DNA of 21,415 bases from DATBDE01 sp045805605 (GTDB lineage Bacteria > Actinomycetota > Thermoleophilia > Solirubrobacterales > Solirubrobacteraceae), in assembly GCA_045805605.1 (NCBI GenBank), contig JBJMKX010000126.1, forward strand, positions 1 to 21,415. Reading direction: 5' to 3'. The position numbers and the translations under genes were made by a program. The notes below the pieces were generated by a model. It did no database searches and had not been told where the DNA came from. It saw nothing but the letters and a program-made list of their open reading frames with translations. The first letter of the stretch is position 1. Each line of letters opens with the position of its first letter. This document shows, piece by piece, positions 1 to 6,844 of the stretch.

Positions 1-689
1 ACACGGAGCGTCCGCTGTTCTGGTTCATGGCGCGCCCCGAGTTCGCCGACCTCTCCGACCTGCGCGGTCGGCGCGTCGCGATGCACCCGAGGCTCGTCGC
101 CCCGGGCACGTTCGCGCGCATCATCCTCCGCGGCCGCGGGCTCGACCCCGACAGCGACATCGAGGCCGTGCCGATGCACCCCGGCGACTACAGCGAGCAC
201 ATCCGGCTGCTGAAGAGCGGCGAGCTCGACGCGGCGGTGATCGGCAGCACCTGGTCGCCGCAGCAGCTCCAGGCCGAAGAGGGATTGCGGCTGCTGCTGT
301 TCTTCGGCGACGAGCTTCAGATCCCGACCACCGGCGTGGCGGTCGATCCGAGCGTGGTGGCGCTGGACGACCCGCGGGTGGAGGGCCTCGTCCGGGCGAA
401 CCTGCGCGCGCTCGGCGCGCTGCTCGACGATCCGGCGCTCGGCGCCGAGCACGTCGGCCGCCTGCTCCCGGGCGCCGACGACGGCACGGCGCGCGACTTC
501 TACGACCGCTACGTCGGTTCGCGCTTCAAGGCCGACGGGCAGCCCGACGCCGAGGTGGTGACCAGAGCGCTGCCGCTCGTAGCCGAAGAGCTGCGGATCA
601 TCACGGGGCGCGTCGTGGACGTCCCGCCGGCCGAGGAGATCTACCGCTCCGAGCTCACCGCTGCCTGGACGCCGCGGTCATGCCCGTAG
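1..689 (+). CDS. ABC transporter substrate-binding protein, NMT1/THI5-like (5' partial)
   Basis: The reading frame is already open at the window edge (codons from base 3 read TERPLFWFMARPEF), so the gene starts upstream and the ATG at 27 is internal. The visible part matches the periplasmic-binding fold of NMT1/THI5/SsuA-type proteins. It has a DLRGRRVAMHP segment (start of the second-lobe strand), a Gly-Leu-Asp-Pro turn, then LKSGELDAAVIGS, the usual 'L.sGevDAa' signature. Known family members capture small organic substrates (sulfonates, pyrimidine precursors, aromatic acids) for an ABC importer. The substrate cannot be told here, and a dihydroxyphthalate-decarboxylase-like enzyme of the same fold is an alternative. 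No permease or ATPase gene is visible downstream; partners would lie upstream. The stop TAG at 687-689 lies 4 nt before the CTAG at the IS/repeat junction, so the C-terminus appears intact. Confidence 0.72.
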   Translation, partial: TERPLFWFMARPEFADLSDLRGRRVAMHPRLVAPGTFARIILRGRGLDPDSDIEAVPMHPGDYSEHIRLLKSGELDAAVIGSTWSPQQLQAEEGLRLLLFFGDELQIPTTGVAVDPSVVALDDPRVEGLVRANLRALGALLDDPALGAEHVGRLLPGADDGTARDFYDRYVGSRFKADGQPDAEVVTRALPLVAEELRIITGRVVDVPPAEEIYRSELTAAWTPRSCP

Positions 690-697
690 AGGACTAG

Positions 698-713
698 AGG
701 CTTGATGTGGGTT
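698..713 (+). repeat. IS left terminal inverted repeat
   Basis: AGGCTTGATGTGGGTT is identical to the reverse complement of 1656-1671. Its innermost base is the last base of the transposase stop codon (713-715 on the minus strand). Confidence 0.85.
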
Positions 714-1591
714 CATCGTCCGTCGTAGGCGGCGAGCGCGCGTGCTGGGCGTCCGGTGAGGATGTTGAGGAAGACGCCGAGGGTCAAAGCGAGCAGTCGC
801 TGAGCGATCCGTTGCACGAGTCCTGCCAGCGTCTTGGCGAGGTGGCGTTCGAGTCGCATCTGGATCTTGAGGTTGGAGAAGACCGACTCGATGACGAGCC
901 GGATGCGCGCCTTGGCGACATCGCTGGCCGGCCGTTCGCCGAGCCGGTGTTTCTCCGGCGTGACGAGCTCGACGTCGATCAGCTCGAGCGAGCGGTGAAG
1001 TTCGCGGCCCCAAAAGCCGCCGTCGGCGAACAGCAGGCTGCCGGGCTGCCCGGTGGCGAGCACGAGCGCGCTCTCGCGCTCTTGGCCGGTCTTGGGTCCG
1101 ACGAGGTCATAGCCGACCGGGACGCCCTTGCGGTCTGAGACCAAGACGAGCCGCATGCCCCAGACGAACTCGCTCTTTGACGGGCAGTAGCCGTAGCTGG
1201 CGTGGCCGGCGAAGTGGCTGTGCGAGGCGCAGCCGGGGTAGTTGGCGCAGCTGATCAGCGTGCCGTCGACGAGCCGCACGCGGCCCTCGGCGACCAGCTC
1301 GGCGATCATCAGCTGGACGGTGGTAAGCCACGGCGTTAGGCGCCGCAGGCGGCGGTTGTACTGGGTCTGGTCGGGCAGGCGCGGGAAATAGCCGGGCAAC
1401 AGCCGCCCGACCACGCCCAGAAACTGGCGGTCAGAGCTCAGCCCGGTCGCCGCCTGCGCAACCGCCAGGGCGATCAACTCGTGGTCAGTGACCTTGCCCG
1501 CGGGTCCCGGTCGAGGGATCGAAAGCGACGCGGCGAACACATACGCTGCGATAACGAGGGTCTCCAGCGAAGCGCACATCTCGTGCTCCAT
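713..1591 (-). CDS. IS982-like DDE transposase
   Basis: A 292-aa transposase catalysing cut-and-paste movement of the surrounding IS. The N-terminal ~100 residues are helical and include LPDQTQYNRRLRRL (72-85), the typical IS982 pre-catalytic motif. The RNase H-like core follows, with candidate catalytic residues D109 (LVDGTLIS), D190 (LLFADGGFWG) and E235 (LVIESVFSNLK). Between D109 and D190 lies a His/Cys-rich stretch (residues 115-136: NYPGCASHSHFAGH, then YGYC), then SKSEFVWGMRLVLVSD, which corresponds to the family 'sKkeyfyGyKlh' block. The ATG at 1589-1591 gives the full family length. The gene fills the IS between the two inverted repeats. No sign of decay. Assignment to IS982 is by motif pattern; a related IS5-group subfamily is the main alternative. 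Confidence 0.85.
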   Translation of the reverse strand: MEHEMCASLETLVIAAYVFAASLSIPRPGPAGKVTDHELIALAVAQAATGLSSDRQFLGVVGRLLPGYFPRLPDQTQYNRRLRRLTPWLTTVQLMIAELVAEGRVRLVDGTLISCANYPGCASHSHFAGHASYGYCPSKSEFVWGMRLVLVSDRKGVPVGYDLVGPKTGQERESALVLATGQPGSLLFADGGFWGRELHRSLELIDVELVTPEKHRLGERPASDVAKARIRLVIESVFSNLKIQMRLERHLAKTLAGLVQRIAQRLLALTLGVFLNILTGRPARALAAYDGR

Positions 1592-1625
1592 TCACGAGGT
1601 TGCAGAGCCGGAGGCCCTCTTCTTA

Positions 1626-1631
1626 TGTCAA
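1626..1631 (-). promoter_or_regulatory. possible -35 box of the transposase promoter
   Basis: On the minus strand this reads TTGACA, a perfect sigma-70-type -35 hexamer, about 35 nt before the transposase ATG and just inside the right IS end. No convincing TANNNT -10 box stands at 16-18 nt spacing, so the call is weak. Confidence 0.25.
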
Positions 1632-1655
1632 CGCGCCGCTCCTGCCCACAGCGCC

Positions 1656-1671
1656 AACCCACATCAAGCCT
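1656..1671 (-). repeat. IS right terminal inverted repeat
   Basis: AACCCACATCAAGCCT, the exact reverse complement of the left end at 698-713, followed directly by CTAG. Confidence 0.85.
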
Positions 1672-1774
1672 CTAGGCCATTCTCGCCGCCCCCTGGCTAG
1701 GTCCTCGGGGCTCGCCGTGCCCAGCACGGCTTCACCCCTGCGTCCCGACCCAGGAACGCCGAGCTATGGCCTAG
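1672..1774. repeat. CTAG-bounded palindromic repeat, copy 1
   Basis: A 103-bp element that starts CTAGGCCAT and ends ATGGCCTAG, a perfect 9-bp terminal inverted repeat. Inside are a CTGGGTC/GACCCAG arm pair and a central hairpin GCCGTGC-CCA-GCACGGC. It is closely similar to copy 2 (1771-1863) and copy 3 (13854-13954). Before the IS inserted, its CTAG would have stood 4 nt after the stop codon of the gene at 1-689. It lies between convergent genes, so it may act as a bidirectional terminator, or be a small non-autonomous mobile element. Confidence 0.8.
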
Positions 1775-1863
1775 ACATTCTCGCCGCCCCTGGCTGGGTC
1801 CTCGGGGCTCGCCGTGCCCAGCACGTCCCGACCCACGACCGCCGAGCTATGGCCTCCTACTAG
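1771..1863. repeat. CTAG-bounded palindromic repeat, copy 2 (internally deleted)
   Basis: Tandem to copy 1 and sharing its CTAG at 1771-1774. It matches copy 1 (ATTCTCGCCGCCCCTGGCTG onward), but lacks 14 nt (GGCTTCACCCCTGC) that form the right arm of the central hairpin in copy 1. Its right end is altered (ATGGCCTCCTACTAG). The closing CTAG at 1860-1863 contains the ddl stop codon on the minus strand. Copies 1 and 2 fill all the space between the IS and ddl; no gene is seen there. Confidence 0.75.
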
Positions 1864-2801
1864 GCCGCCGCGCGCTGAAGCGCCCCGTCCACGATCCGCC
1901 CGATCAGCCCGTCGAAGCCGATGCCCGCCGCGTCGGCTGCCTGCGGCAGCAGCGACGTCTCGGTCAGGCCGGGGATCGAGTTGGCCTCGAGGACGTAGAG
2001 CCGGTCGGTTCCCGCCTCGAGCATGAGGTCCACCCGCCCAAAGCCGGAGAGCCCGAGCAGCTCGAACACGCGCAGGGCGACGGCCTGGGCGTCGGCGGCG
2101 ATCGCGTCCGAGAGCTCCGCCGGGCACACGAACTCGGTCTTGCCGATCTGGTAGCGGGCCTCGAAGTCGTAGAACTCCTCGTCCACCGGCACCGCCTCGA
2201 CGATCGGCAGCACCTCGCCGTCGAGCACGGCGACCGCCAGGTCCCGGCCCTCGACGTGCCGCTCGAGCAGCACCTTGTCGTCGTAGGAGAACGCGGAGAG
2301 CAGCGCGGCCGGCACGTCCTCGGCCGTCCGGGCGAACTTGATGCCCAGCGCCGAGCCCTGCCCGGCCGGCTTGACCACGATCGGGAAGTCCAAGCGCTCC
2401 TCGATCGCCGGCAGTGCCGTCGCCGCGCCGAGCTCGCGGAACGCGGTCTGGGTGAACGAGTAGAAGTCGGGCGTGGCGATCCCGGCGTCGCGCATCGCGT
2501 GCTTGGCCAGCACCTTGTCCATCGACCGGATGCAGGCCGACACCCCCGAGCCGGTGTAGGGGACGCCGACGAGCTCGAGCAGCTCCTGCACGGTGCCGTC
2601 CTCGCCGTCGCGCCCGTGCATGGCGACGAAGGCGACGTCGGGCCGCTCGGCCCGCAGCTGCTCGACCAGGTCGGCATCGGCGTCGATCGAGATGACCTCG
2701 TGGCCGAGCCGCTCGAGCGCGTCCTCGACCCGCGCTCCCGACCGCAGGGAGACCTGGCGCTCGAGCGAGCGTCCGCCCTTAAGGACCGCTACTCGACTCA
2801 C
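1860..2801 (-). CDS. ddl: D-alanine--D-alanine ligase
   Basis: Cytoplasmic ATP-grasp ligase that joins two D-alanines for peptidoglycan precursor synthesis. The 313 aa match the short DdlB-like class. Visible motifs: substrate-binding Glu14 in RSLERQVSLRSG, HGRDGEDG (62-69), PYTGSG..(81-86) followed by MDK (94-96), the ATP-binding KPAGQGSALG loop (144-153), RVDLML with R256 and metal-binding D258, and LEANSIPGLTETSLLP with E272 and N274. The start is GTG (2799-2801), chosen because VSRVAVLKGGRSLER matches the family N-terminus. It begins inside the last 23 nt of the upstream aminotransferase gene, so translation is probably coupled. The stop TAG lies in the CTAG closing repeat copy 2, which may end the transcript. 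Confidence 0.95.
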   Translation of the reverse strand: MSRVAVLKGGRSLERQVSLRSGARVEDALERLGHEVISIDADADLVEQLRAERPDVAFVAMHGRDGEDGTVQELLELVGVPYTGSGVSACIRSMDKVLAKHAMRDAGIATPDFYSFTQTAFRELGAATALPAIEERLDFPIVVKPAGQGSALGIKFARTAEDVPAALLSAFSYDDKVLLERHVEGRDLAVAVLDGEVLPIVEAVPVDEEFYDFEARYQIGKTEFVCPAELSDAIAADAQAVALRVFELLGLSGFGRVDLMLEAGTDRLYVLEANSIPGLTETSLLPQAADAAGIGFDGLIGRIVDGALQRAAA

Positions 2802-4149
2802 GCTCGTCGCGCCGACGGCGTGGCAGGTGCAGGACGTTGGAGAGCTCTTCGGGCGTCGGGCGTTGGGCGTCGGGTTGAGGCGCCGGCTCGGCGCCGGTCA
2901 GCGTGCCGTAGAGGCCGACCTGCTCGCGCACGACCTTGCCGATGCGCCGGATGCCCTCGCGGATGTCGTCCTCGCCCGACCCCGAGAAGTTCAACCGCAT
3001 CGACGAGCCCCCGCGCCCGTCCACGTAAGCCGCACGCCCAGGCACGAACGCCACCTTCTCACCCAGCGCGCGGGCCAGCAGGTCGGTGGTGTCGATGTAG
3101 TCGGGCAGCGTCGCCCACAGGAACATCCCGCCCTGCGGGTAGGTCCACTCCGCCTCGCGCGGGAAGTGCTCGGCCAGGGCGTCGAGCATGGCGTCGCGGC
3201 GGCGGCGGTAGAGGTCGCGCAGCGACCCCACGTAGTCCATCCAGCGCCCGTGCGCGAAGTACTCGGCCACGAACAGCTGGGTCATCGAGGACGAGCAGAG
3301 GTCGACGCCCTGCTTGCCGAGATTCATCTTGTCGAGGATCGGCGCCGGCGCCACCGCCCAGCCAAGCCGGATCCCCGCCGAGAGGATCTTCGAGAACGTG
3401 CCCAGGTAGACCACGAAGTTCCCGCCGTCGAGCGACTGCAGCGTCGGCGCCGGCTCGCCCTCGTAGCGCAGCAGCGAGTACGGGTTGTCCTCGAGCACGA
3501 GGAGCTCGCGCGCGTGGGCGATCGAGACCAGCCGGCGCCGGCGCGCGTGCGACATCGTCACCCCGGCCGGGTTCTGAAACGACGGCACCGTGTAGACGAA
3601 CTTCGGGCGCCGCCCGTCGGCCTCGAGCCGGTCGAGCAGGGTCTCGAGCTCGTCGACGCGCATGCCGTCGGCGTCCATCGGGACCTGGACCACGTCCGCC
3701 TGGTAGGCCATGAACGACGGCACGGCGCCCGGGTACGTCGGCGCCTCAGCGACGACGACGTCGCCGGGGTCGATGAACGTCTTGCACATCAGGTCGATGA
3801 CCTGCTGTCCGCCGGTGGTGACAAGGACGTCGTCGGGGTCGACGCGCATGTCCTCGGTTGCCATGACCTCGACGATGCAGTCCTTGACCACGGCCATGCC
3901 CTCGGTAGGCCCGTACTGGAGGGCGCGCGCAGTGGACTCGTCCGCCACCCGGCCCATCAGCGCGGCGTAGGACTCGGGCGGGAACGTCGAGGTGTCGGGC
4001 TGGCCGCCCGCGAGCGAGATGACGTCGGGACGCTCGGTGATGGCCATCATGTCCCGCATGACGGACGACTTCATGACGCGCGTGCGCGCCGCGAACAGGC
4101 CCGCGTAACGCTCCAGATCGCGGGAGGTCGACCGCTGCCTCTCGCCCAT
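2779..4149 (-). CDS. PLP-dependent class I/II aminotransferase (MocR/LysN-like)
   Basis: A 456-aa fold-type-I aminotransferase of the stand-alone MocR/2-aminoadipate-aminotransferase type, acting in the cytosol. Motifs: VISLAGGQPDTSTFP (43-57), substrate and cofactor contacts N193 (SFQNPAG), D221/Y224 (LEDNPYSLLRYEGE), the Schiff-base lysine K254 in GTFSKILSAGIRLGW, and carboxylate-binding R385 (MRLNF). The ATG at 4147-4149 is preferred. The frame stays open to 4389, but that part is Arg/Pro-rich and unlike the family; a GTG a little upstream (VTVDEGPR) is possible. The last ~40 residues are a polar Pro/Arg-rich tail overlapping ddl. The true substrate is unknown. Coupling to ddl hints at a cell-wall amino acid, which is inference only. 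Confidence 0.88.
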   Translation of the reverse strand: MGERQRSTSRDLERYAGLFAARTRVMKSSVMRDMMAITERPDVISLAGGQPDTSTFPPESYAALMGRVADESTARALQYGPTEGMAVVKDCIVEVMATEDMRVDPDDVLVTTGGQQVIDLMCKTFIDPGDVVVAEAPTYPGAVPSFMAYQADVVQVPMDADGMRVDELETLLDRLEADGRRPKFVYTVPSFQNPAGVTMSHARRRRLVSIAHARELLVLEDNPYSLLRYEGEPAPTLQSLDGGNFVVYLGTFSKILSAGIRLGWAVAPAPILDKMNLGKQGVDLCSSSMTQLFVAEYFAHGRWMDYVGSLRDLYRRRRDAMLDALAEHFPREAEWTYPQGGMFLWATLPDYIDTTDLLARALGEKVAFVPGRAAYVDGRGGSSMRLNFSGSGEDDIREGIRRIGKVVREQVGLYGTLTGAEPAPQPDAQRPTPEELSNVLHLPRRRRDERESSSGP

Positions 4150-4261
4150 CCGATCCAGTTCGCCGCGCCCGCGGGGGTTCCTCGGGCCTTCGTCTACAGT
4201 CACGGCCCGCGAGAAGGTAGCGAAAGGAGAGTGGTCGGGCGGAGCACGACCCTGACTGGAC

Positions 4262-4852
4262 GTGCGCCTGTTCCTCGACATCACGCAGGGCATGGGCCTC
4301 GCGGGCGCGGCCGGCGTGCGGCCGTTCCTGCCGGCGCTCCTCAGCGGCGCCCTCGGGCGCGCCGACCTCGGCCTGGACTTCGAGCACACCCGCTACGCCT
4401 TCCTGGAGTCCAACTGGTTCCTGATCGCCGTGGTGGTGCTGCTGATCGTCACCGTGGTAATCGAACGCCGCTCGCCCGGCGCGGCCGAGTCCGGCACCCT
4501 CGGGGCGGCGCTGGGAGGGGTCGCGGTGGGGATCGGCACGCTGCTGTTCGCCGGCTCGCTCGCCGACCACGGCGAGACCTCGTGGGCGTGGCTGGCCCCC
4601 GGCATCGCCTGCGCGCTGATCGGCCAGGCCGCAGCGCGCTCGCTGTTCGGGCGCGTGGCCCGGCGCCTGGATCGCGAGGCGCGGGCGGCGCTGCCGCTCT
4701 ACGCCGACGGGGGCTCCCTGGCGACGGCGGCCCTGGCCATCCTGATCCCGCCGATCTCGATCCTGACCCTCGGCTTCTTCGGCTGGTTGTGGGTGGGCGG
4801 GCGCAAGCGCGCGGGCGAGAAGTACGCGGGCCTGCGCACACTGTCGAAGTGA
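4262..4852 (+). CDS. DUF4126-like integral membrane protein
   Basis: 196 aa with about four to five hydrophobic segments (roughly residues 5-30, 50-68, 80-103, 110-130 and 157-180). The N-terminus, with GLAGAAGVRPFLPALLSG, resembles the DUF4126 family signature (Gly-rich helix then Arg-x-Phe/Leu-Pro). The function of the family is unknown. GTG at 4262 is the first usable start after an in-frame stop at 4253-4255. No strong ribosome-binding site is seen; GGAG at 4241 is far. The gene diverges from the aminotransferase across a 112-nt spacer. Its TGA overlaps the GTG of the next gene (GTGA, 4849-4852), so the two products are probably made together and may act together at the membrane. Confidence 0.75.
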   Translation: MRLFLDITQGMGLAGAAGVRPFLPALLSGALGRADLGLDFEHTRYAFLESNWFLIAVVVLLIVTVVIERRSPGAAESGTLGAALGGVAVGIGTLLFAGSLADHGETSWAWLAPGIACALIGQAAARSLFGRVARRLDREARAALPLYADGGSLATAALAILIPPISILTLGFFGWLWVGGRKRAGEKYAGLRTLSK

Positions 4853-6312
4853 AGAAGCTCGTCCTCTGCGTCATCGACGGGGTCAAGCCCGCGATGCTCG
4901 AACGGGCGATCGATGCCGGCCGTGCGCCGGTCATCGAGCGGCTGGTGGAGGGCGGCGTCTACGTCGACGACTGCGTCTCCGCCTTCCCCTCGATCACCCC
5001 GGTATGCGCCGCGACGATCGCCACCGGCGTCGGGCAGGACGCACACCTGATCCCGAACATGAACTGGTACCACCGCGGCGAGGCGCGCTACATCGAGTAC
5101 GGGTCGTCGTTCGCGGCCAGCCGCACGTTCGGCATACACCGCTCGCTGCTGGACACGATCTACAACATGAATCTCGCGCACCTGTCGCCAGACGTGGAGA
5201 CGGTGTTCGAGTCGCTCGACGACGCCGAGGTCCGCACCGCCGGGACGACGTTCCTGATCTACCGCGGCCGCCACCGCCACGAGATCGCGCGCGAGACGCC
5301 GATCACGGGGCTCGTGAACCGCACCCTGTTCCGCCATGGCGTATGGGGCCCGCGCGAGCTGTTTTACGCCGACATCTTCGCGTCGCGCCGCACCGGATGC
5401 CGCAGCCAGCTCGGGCTGCCGGGTGTGCGCGACCAGCACACCGGCTGCGTCGGTGCCTACCTCGTCGAGCACAACCTGTTCGACTTCCTGCTGTTCTCGC
5501 TTCCCGACAACGACACCCACTCGCACAAGACTGGGCCGGCGGGTCAGGTCGAGTCGATTGCCGCCGCCGACAATGAGCTGCAGCGGCTCGCGGAGGCCGC
5601 GGGGGGCATCGAGGCCTTCCTCGAGGAGCATGCGATCATCGTCATGGGCGACCACTCCCAGGTGCAGGTCGAGGATCGGATATCGCTGGCGGAGGCATTC
5701 GCGGCGTGGAAGGTGCGCCGTCCGGTGGGGGTCGAGGACGGGGCCGAAATCGCCGTCTGCCCGGCGCAGCGCTCGGCCAGCCTCTACGTCCTCGATCCCG
5801 AGCGCGCTGACGAGCTGCTGCCCGAGCTTCAGGCCACGGCGCTCGAGACGCCGGGCGTCGACCTCGTGCTGCGCGCCGACGACGGCGAGGCGGTCGTGGT
5901 CTCGGAGCGCGGCGAGCTGCGGTTCTCACCGGACGGCCCCTTGGAGGACGTGCGGGGCGGCCGGTGGTCGGTGGCGGGTGACCTCTCGGTGCTCGAGCTG
6001 CAATCCGCGCACGGCGGCGTGTGGAGCGACGAGTACCCGGACGCGCTCGCGCGGGCGTGGTCGGCGGTCACGTGCCCGACCTCGGGCGACCTCCTGCTGT
6101 CGGCCGCGACGGGCTACGAATTCACCGACTGGGGCGGCGTCGACCACGTCGGCGGAGGCTCGCACGGGTCGCTGCACCGCTCGGACTCGCTCGGCGTGCT
6201 GCTGTGGTGCGGCACGGGCCCGGACGGGCGCGAGGCGCGTCCACAGTGGACGCTGCGCGACGTCGCCCCGATGGTGCGCGACCACTTCGGGGTTTCGGGC
6301 GGAGACGACTAG
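4849..6312 (+). CDS. alkaline phosphatase-superfamily phosphodiesterase/nucleotide pyrophosphatase
   Basis: 487-aa metal-dependent hydrolase of the type I phosphodiesterase group (PF01663-like). Metal and nucleophile positions: D10 (CVIDGVKP), nucleophile T50 (FPSITPVCAATIATG), D220 and H224 (SLPDNDTHSHK), D268-H269 (VMGDHSQ) and H439 (GGGSHGSLHRSD). These complete the usual two-metal set. Family members cleave nucleotide pyrophosphates, phosphodiesters or lipid phosphates; the substrate here is unknown. No signal peptide is seen: the N-terminus KKLVLCVIDGVKP goes straight into the first catalytic strand, so it is likely cytosolic. GTG at 4849 is chosen because it overlaps the preceding stop. 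The same frame is open far upstream, but that part is antisense to the aminotransferase and ddl. Confidence 0.85.
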   Translation: MKKLVLCVIDGVKPAMLERAIDAGRAPVIERLVEGGVYVDDCVSAFPSITPVCAATIATGVGQDAHLIPNMNWYHRGEARYIEYGSSFAASRTFGIHRSLLDTIYNMNLAHLSPDVETVFESLDDAEVRTAGTTFLIYRGRHRHEIARETPITGLVNRTLFRHGVWGPRELFYADIFASRRTGCRSQLGLPGVRDQHTGCVGAYLVEHNLFDFLLFSLPDNDTHSHKTGPAGQVESIAAADNELQRLAEAAGGIEAFLEEHAIIVMGDHSQVQVEDRISLAEAFAAWKVRRPVGVEDGAEIAVCPAQRSASLYVLDPERADELLPELQATALETPGVDLVLRADDGEAVVVSERGELRFSPDGPLEDVRGGRWSVAGDLSVLELQSAHGGVWSDEYPDALARAWSAVTCPTSGDLLLSAATGYEFTDWGGVDHVGGGSHGSLHRSDSLGVLLWCGTGPDGREARPQWTLRDVAPMVRDHFGVSGGDD

Positions 6313-6366
6313 TCACGCACGTCGACGCATCCGGCCTATGGCCGGCTGGCCGGCGCGCGCTGTGGC

Positions 6367-6372
6367 TAAGCT
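6367..6372 (+). promoter_or_regulatory. possible -10 box of a leaderless gtrA transcript
   Basis: TAAGCT fits the actinobacterial TANNNT -10 pattern and ends 6 nt before the ATG at 6379. This is the spacing expected when transcription starts on the start codon. No clear -35 is seen, and the upstream gene has no Shine-Dalgarno-like sequence leading into this ATG. Confidence 0.3.
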
Positions 6373-6378
6373 GGCGCG

Positions 6379-6831
6379 ATGCCCGAGCACGACGTCAGCA
6401 CCGCCGAACTCCGGCTGCCGTTCTCGACCCGCATCCGCCTCGGCCTCCGTCACGGCCCGAACTGGCTCCAGCTCGTGCGCTTCGGCCTCGTTGGGGTGAG
6501 CGGCTACGTCGTCAACCTCGCGGTCTATGCGGTGTGCGTGCACCCCCTCGCCATCGACTACCGCGTGGCGGCCACGCTGGCCTTTTTGGCCGCAGTGACC
6601 AACAACTTCTGGTGGAACCGGCACTGGACGTTCCGGGCAGGCCGCGGCCACGCCGGCTTCCAGGCGGCGCGGTTCCTCGTCGTCTCGCTCGCCGCCTTCG
6701 GGCTCGGGCTGCTGCTCCTCCAAGGGCTCGTCGTGATCGCCGGCCTGGCCAAGGTGCCGGCCCAGGCGATCGCCGTCCTGGTCGCGATGCCCGCCAACTT
6801 CCTGGGCAACCGGCTGTGGACTTTTCGGTGA
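6379..6831 (+). CDS. GtrA-like membrane protein
   Basis: 150-aa protein with four membrane segments in the GtrA pattern: LVRFGLVGVSGYVVNLAVYAV, then VAATLAFLAAVTNNFWWNRHWTF, a third near 90-117, and a final VLVAMPANFLGNRLWTF. The two N-F-x-W/G-N-R-x-W-T-F signatures, at the ends of helices 2 and 4, are diagnostic. GtrA proteins are proposed to flip or present polyprenyl-phosphate-linked sugars for cell-surface glycosylation. Two GT87-like genes that would use lipid-linked sugars follow within 14 nt, which supports that role. The ATG at 6379 is the only sensible start. Confidence 0.9.
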   Translation: MPEHDVSTAELRLPFSTRIRLGLRHGPNWLQLVRFGLVGVSGYVVNLAVYAVCVHPLAIDYRVAATLAFLAAVTNNFWWNRHWTFRAGRGHAGFQAARFLVVSLAAFGLGLLLLQGLVVIAGLAKVPAQAIAVLVAMPANFLGNRLWTFR

Positions 6832-6844
6832 GGCCCGTCCTGCC

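Larger units (their letters stand above)
698..1671 (-). mobile_element. IS982-family-like insertion sequence, complete
   Basis: A 974-bp unit is bounded by perfect 16-bp inverted repeats: AGGCTTGATGTGGGTT at 698-713 and its exact reverse complement at 1656-1671. It holds a single 292-aa DDE transposase reading leftward. Size, one-ORF layout and transposase motifs fit the IS982 family (about 1 kb, one ORF). The termini do not begin with the ACC typical of many IS982 members, so the family call rests on the protein. No frameshift or internal stop is seen, so the copy looks recent and potentially active. Confidence 0.82.
694..1675. repeat. CTAG direct duplication flanking the IS
   Basis: CTAG occurs at 694-697 and again at 1672-1675, immediately outside the two IS ends. 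Because CTAG is its own reverse complement, it makes the 16-bp terminal inverted repeat look like 20 bp. The right-hand CTAG is also the first four bases of palindromic repeat copy 1. The simplest reading is a 4-bp target duplication made when the IS entered the repeat boundary. The alternative is that CTAG belongs to the IS ends. Confidence 0.6.

Noticed and set aside
694..713. 20-bp terminal inverted repeat for the IS
   Set aside because: The outer four bases are the self-complementary CTAG shared with the palindromic repeat, so 16 bp is the safer IS end; the 20-bp reading is kept only as an alternative.
1600..1863. Short plus-strand open frame across the palindromic repeats
   Set aside because: It is made only of repeat DNA and contains the same sequence twice, so it is not a plausible gene.
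1672..1863. CRISPR array
   Set aside because: Only two adjacent ~100-bp copies, palindromic throughout and without spacers or cas genes.
2593..4848. Very long plus-strand open frame antisense to ddl and the aminotransferase, continuing into the phosphodiesterase frame
   Set aside because: It is antisense to two clear enzymes, is Arg/His/Val-rich with no domain, and is explained by high GC removing stops. Only the part from 4849 is coding.
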